From positions 1 to 7,091 of the forward strand of contig SUVZ01000194.1 of assembly GCA_015061765.1 (NCBI GenBank): a DNA stretch of 7,091 nt. The letters are read 5' to 3'. Source of the stretch: Lentisphaerota bacterium. GTDB taxonomy: Bacteria > Verrucomicrobiota > Kiritimatiellia > RFP12 > UBA1067. Under the pieces are notes generated by a model that ran no database searches, had not been told where the DNA came from, and saw only the letters and a list, made by a program, of their open reading frames with translations. Shown here one piece after another: positions 5,440-7,091 of the stretch (position 1 is the first letter of the stretch; each line of letters begins with the position of its first letter). The translations under genes were made by a program, and so were the position numbers.

Positions 5440-6900
5440 TCATTTCCAATCAGCCGCAACAGGCGCGACTAGGCGAATGCCAAGATAATTCTTTTCAGCC
5501 TCATAATTATGCCCTCCGCGATAAGCCGACCGCGAAAACTTCTGAGCAAAATACCACCCGCCGCCACGACGAACCTTCAGATTGTTAGTATCCCTGCGCA
5601 CCGACCTTCCTACAGGATCAACAAGCGGATCGGAATGCAAGATATCAGCCTTGACTCCATTGCCGTTATCGTCATAGAAAGTCTCGATATCAGAATAGAA
5701 CCAGTCAAGACACCATTCAGAAACATTGCCAGCCATGTCATAAAGGCCAAAGGCATTTGGCTTTTTGAGCCCAACTACACGGGTTTGGGCCTTACCGCCT
5801 GGAGCATCGGAATAATCCGAACTTGCGGTCCATGCAATCTCTTCCACATTTGGGCAAGTACCATTCGCATTGGTAAGCTCCTTGCCGCTGTAAAGCCCAG
5901 TCTGCGTTCCCGCCCTGCAGGCAAACTCCCATTGAGCCGATGTAGGCAAATCAACTTTAACACCGAGTTTGCTGCGCATCTTCCCTATCATTCGATTGCC
6001 GCGCGTGCAATGCCGATAAGCGTTAGTGGGCCAGCAGATGCACTCATTATGGCTTGCGCTACCATCTTCAGCCTTCCAATCACTGAGACCTTTCAAATCT
6101 GACCCATACTTGCAAGTCTCAACCGGGCGCATGGATGAATCCTCCTCATTGATAAAGCCTCCACTACGCAAATCGTAGAACTTGACGTACTGCGCTTGAG
6201 TGACCTCAAATACGCTCATGAAAAAATCCTCGGTAAGGCGTACGGTATGCTGTCTCTCGTCATCTGTATTACCACCGCTTGCAGCCCCCACTTCACCCGA
6301 ACGAGACCCAATTGTCCACTCAATTCCTGCCGCAGGAATCTTGCGCATAACGAGATGTGTGGTTTTGTAGGCGACATTGTTCGTCACACCCGTCCAGATA
6401 ATGACATCGTTAAGCGTAGTATTGAAACCTGGGCCGATCTTCGAGAAGTCAGTTTCAACCGATCCGTATTTACCATTCAGAAGCTGAACGCGGGTTATGT
6501 CCTCACATTCGCCAGTTTCGAGATTGAACACCTTATAAAGGACTTCGTTGAGGTTTGCCGCCGAATCCGAGACGGAAAGCTTCACCTTGAAGTTGGCGAG
6601 GGCGACTTTCGACGTGCCGAACGCCTTCACTGGGTCTATTATTATCGTTCCGACACCATCTTCGGTTATGCCGAAACGGTCGCCTGTCATCGAGGCGGCA
6701 AGCCGGGAGGAATCGAGTTCAACATTGCCGTTGAACGCCTTCACCGAGATGTCGACCGGCGAAGTGACGCCGGAAAGCTTGTATTCAACCTTCACATCCG
6801 TGGACCACGGCCATTGCTGGCGCACTATCACCTGTTCGATCACCGCCGCGTTGAGCGATGCCGCCGCCAAGAATGATGCAAGAACTGTTGTCACTTTCAT
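5440..6900 (-). CDS. Secreted SUMF1/FGE-like protein lacking the catalytic cysteine pair
   Basis: The protein has 486 residues from ATG 6900-6898, with AAAGGA 9 nt upstream. An in-frame ATG at 6918 would add six residues before the signal peptide and would put this AAAGGA inside the coding region. Residues 1-19 form a signal peptide (cut near LNA-A). Residues 20-185 are a beta-rich module I do not recognise (VIEQVIVRQQWPWSTDVKVEYKL...). Residues about 188-480 carry the SUMF1 (formylglycine-generating enzyme) fold: SVFEVTQAQYVKFYD at 229-243, DLPTSAQWEFACRAGT at 318-332, FGLYDMAGNVSEWCLDWFYS at 384-403, VRRGGGWY at 443-450, NYLGIRLV at 471-478. The segment at 446-461, where true FGE enzymes hold their copper-binding cysteine pair, has none; F and S occupy those places. 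It is therefore unlikely to make formylglycine and may be a structural, binding or other-chemistry relative. It is the first complete gene of the operon. Confidence 0.85.
   Translation of the reverse strand: MKVTTVLASFLAAASLNAAVIEQVIVRQQWPWSTDVKVEYKLSGVTSPVDISVKAFNGNVELDSSRLAASMTGDRFGITEDGVGTIIIDPVKAFGTSKVALANFKVKLSVSDSAANLNEVLYKVFNLETGECEDITRVQLLNGKYGSVETDFSKIGPGFNTTLNDVIIWTGVTNNVAYKTTHLVMRKIPAAGIEWTIGSRSGEVGAASGGNTDDERQHTVRLTEDFFMSVFEVTQAQYVKFYDLRSGGFINEEDSSMRPVETCKYGSDLKGLSDWKAEDGSASHNECICWPTNAYRHCTRGNRMIGKMRSKLGVKVDLPTSAQWEFACRAGTQTGLYSGKELTNANGTCPNVEEIAWTASSDYSDAPGGKAQTRVVGLKKPNAFGLYDMAGNVSEWCLDWFYSDIETFYDDNGNGVKADILHSDPLVDPVGRSVRRDTNNLKVRRGGGWYFAQKFSRSAYRGGHNYEAEKNYLGIRLVAPVAADWK
5444..5447 (-). 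promoter_or_regulatory. Weak ribosome binding site inside the end of the SUMF1-like gene
   Basis: GGAA on the minus strand lies 8 nt before ATG 5435, within the last codons (Trp-Lys-stop) of the upstream gene. With only 4 nt between stop and start, translation of the DUF4832-like gene is probably coupled to termination of the SUMF1-like gene. Confidence 0.45.
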
Positions 6901-6933
6901 TGTTCTGTTTCCTTTCATTGAAATTTTCTTTTT

Positions 6934-6967
6934 GGTTTCCGGTTCCGGGTTTCGAGTTTCGGGTTGC
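6934..6967. repeat. Degenerate 7-bp tandem repeat, GGGTTTC type (5 units)
   Basis: On the plus strand the units are GGTTTCC, GGTTCC, GGGTTTC, GAGTTTC and GGGTTGC. One unit has lost a base. The array lies between the end of the partial upstream gene and the ribosome binding site of the SUMF1-like gene. Confidence 0.7.
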
Positions 6968-6973
6968 TGACCA

Positions 6974-7000
6974 CTAACTGCTAACCGCTAACTGCTAACA
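6974..7000. repeat. Degenerate 7-bp tandem repeat, CTAACTG type (4 units)
   Basis: On the plus strand the units are CTAACTG, CTAACCG, CTAACTG and a truncated CTAACA. It has the same 7-bp period as the neighbouring GGGTTTC array but an unrelated sequence, and it ends one base before the stop codon of the upstream gene. Confidence 0.75.
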
Positions 7001-7001
7001 A

Positions 7002-7091
7002 CTACTTCACAATCACAAAGAATCCGTCGCCGCCGCCAAGGAGAGAGGCTACGTATGAGACGCCATCCACTATGCACGAAAGGGAGAGGTT
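7002..7091 (-). CDS. C-terminal end of an unidentified protein, partial
   Basis: A minus-strand frame open from the window edge ends at TAG (7004-7002), giving 29 residues: NLSLSCIVDGVSYVASLLGG then GDGFFVIVK. The Val/Gly-rich beta-like tail GDGFFVIVK resembles the ends of large secreted or surface proteins in this bacterial group, but 29 residues cannot establish a family. It is co-oriented with the three genes that follow and could belong to the same transcript, although the 101-bp repeat-bearing gap leaves room for an internal promoter that I could not identify. Confidence 0.5.
   Translation of the reverse strand, partial: NLSLSCIVDGVSYVASLLGGGDGFFVIVK

Noticed and set aside
6196..6876. 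Plus-strand open frame of 226 codons
   Set aside because: It is the antisense shadow of the SUMF1-like gene, favoured by the higher GC there; no ribosome binding site or protein motif was seen.

Overview
The window looks like accessory polysaccharide-degradation DNA from a PVC-group bacterium, most likely a gut Kiritimatiellota or Lentisphaerota/Victivallales genome. This assignment is an inference. It rests on secreted proteins with SUMF1-like and LamG-like domains, a DUF4832-type TIM-barrel protein, GH71-like architecture, GC of roughly 50%, and degenerate short tandem repeats between genes. No rRNA or other marker gene is present to confirm it. All supported genes read on the minus strand.

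Layout in the direction of transcription (high to low coordinates): (1) the last 29 codons of an unidentified protein (7091-7002); (2) a 100-bp gap with two arrays of degenerate 7-bp repeats; (3) a secreted SUMF1/FGE-like protein (6900-5440); (4) a secreted DUF4832-like putative glycosidase (5435-3990), 4 nt after gene 3; (5) a large secreted GH71-like putative glycoside hydrolase with a C-terminal LamG-like domain (3971-1041), 18 nt after gene 4; (6) a 430-bp gene-free stretch with a strong hairpin, four helically phased AGGGTC(A/T)GT repeats, two large near-identical palindromes and a well-formed promoter; (7) the first 203 codons of an AAA-type ATPase of the archaeal-ATPase/COG1672 kind (610-1), running off the window.

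Genes 3 to 5 are tightly packed, all carry signal peptides, and probably form one transcript. The two hydrolase-like proteins plausibly act on the same glycan outside the cytoplasm. The SUMF1-like protein lacks the cysteine pair of true formylglycine-generating enzymes, so its role is open. The ATPase belongs to a separate transcription unit with its own promoter. Its -10 box lies so close to the start codon that the mRNA should be leaderless, and two copies of a long palindrome sit just upstream of the -35 box. This promoter/palindrome arrangement and the phased repeats beside it are the least explained parts of the window.
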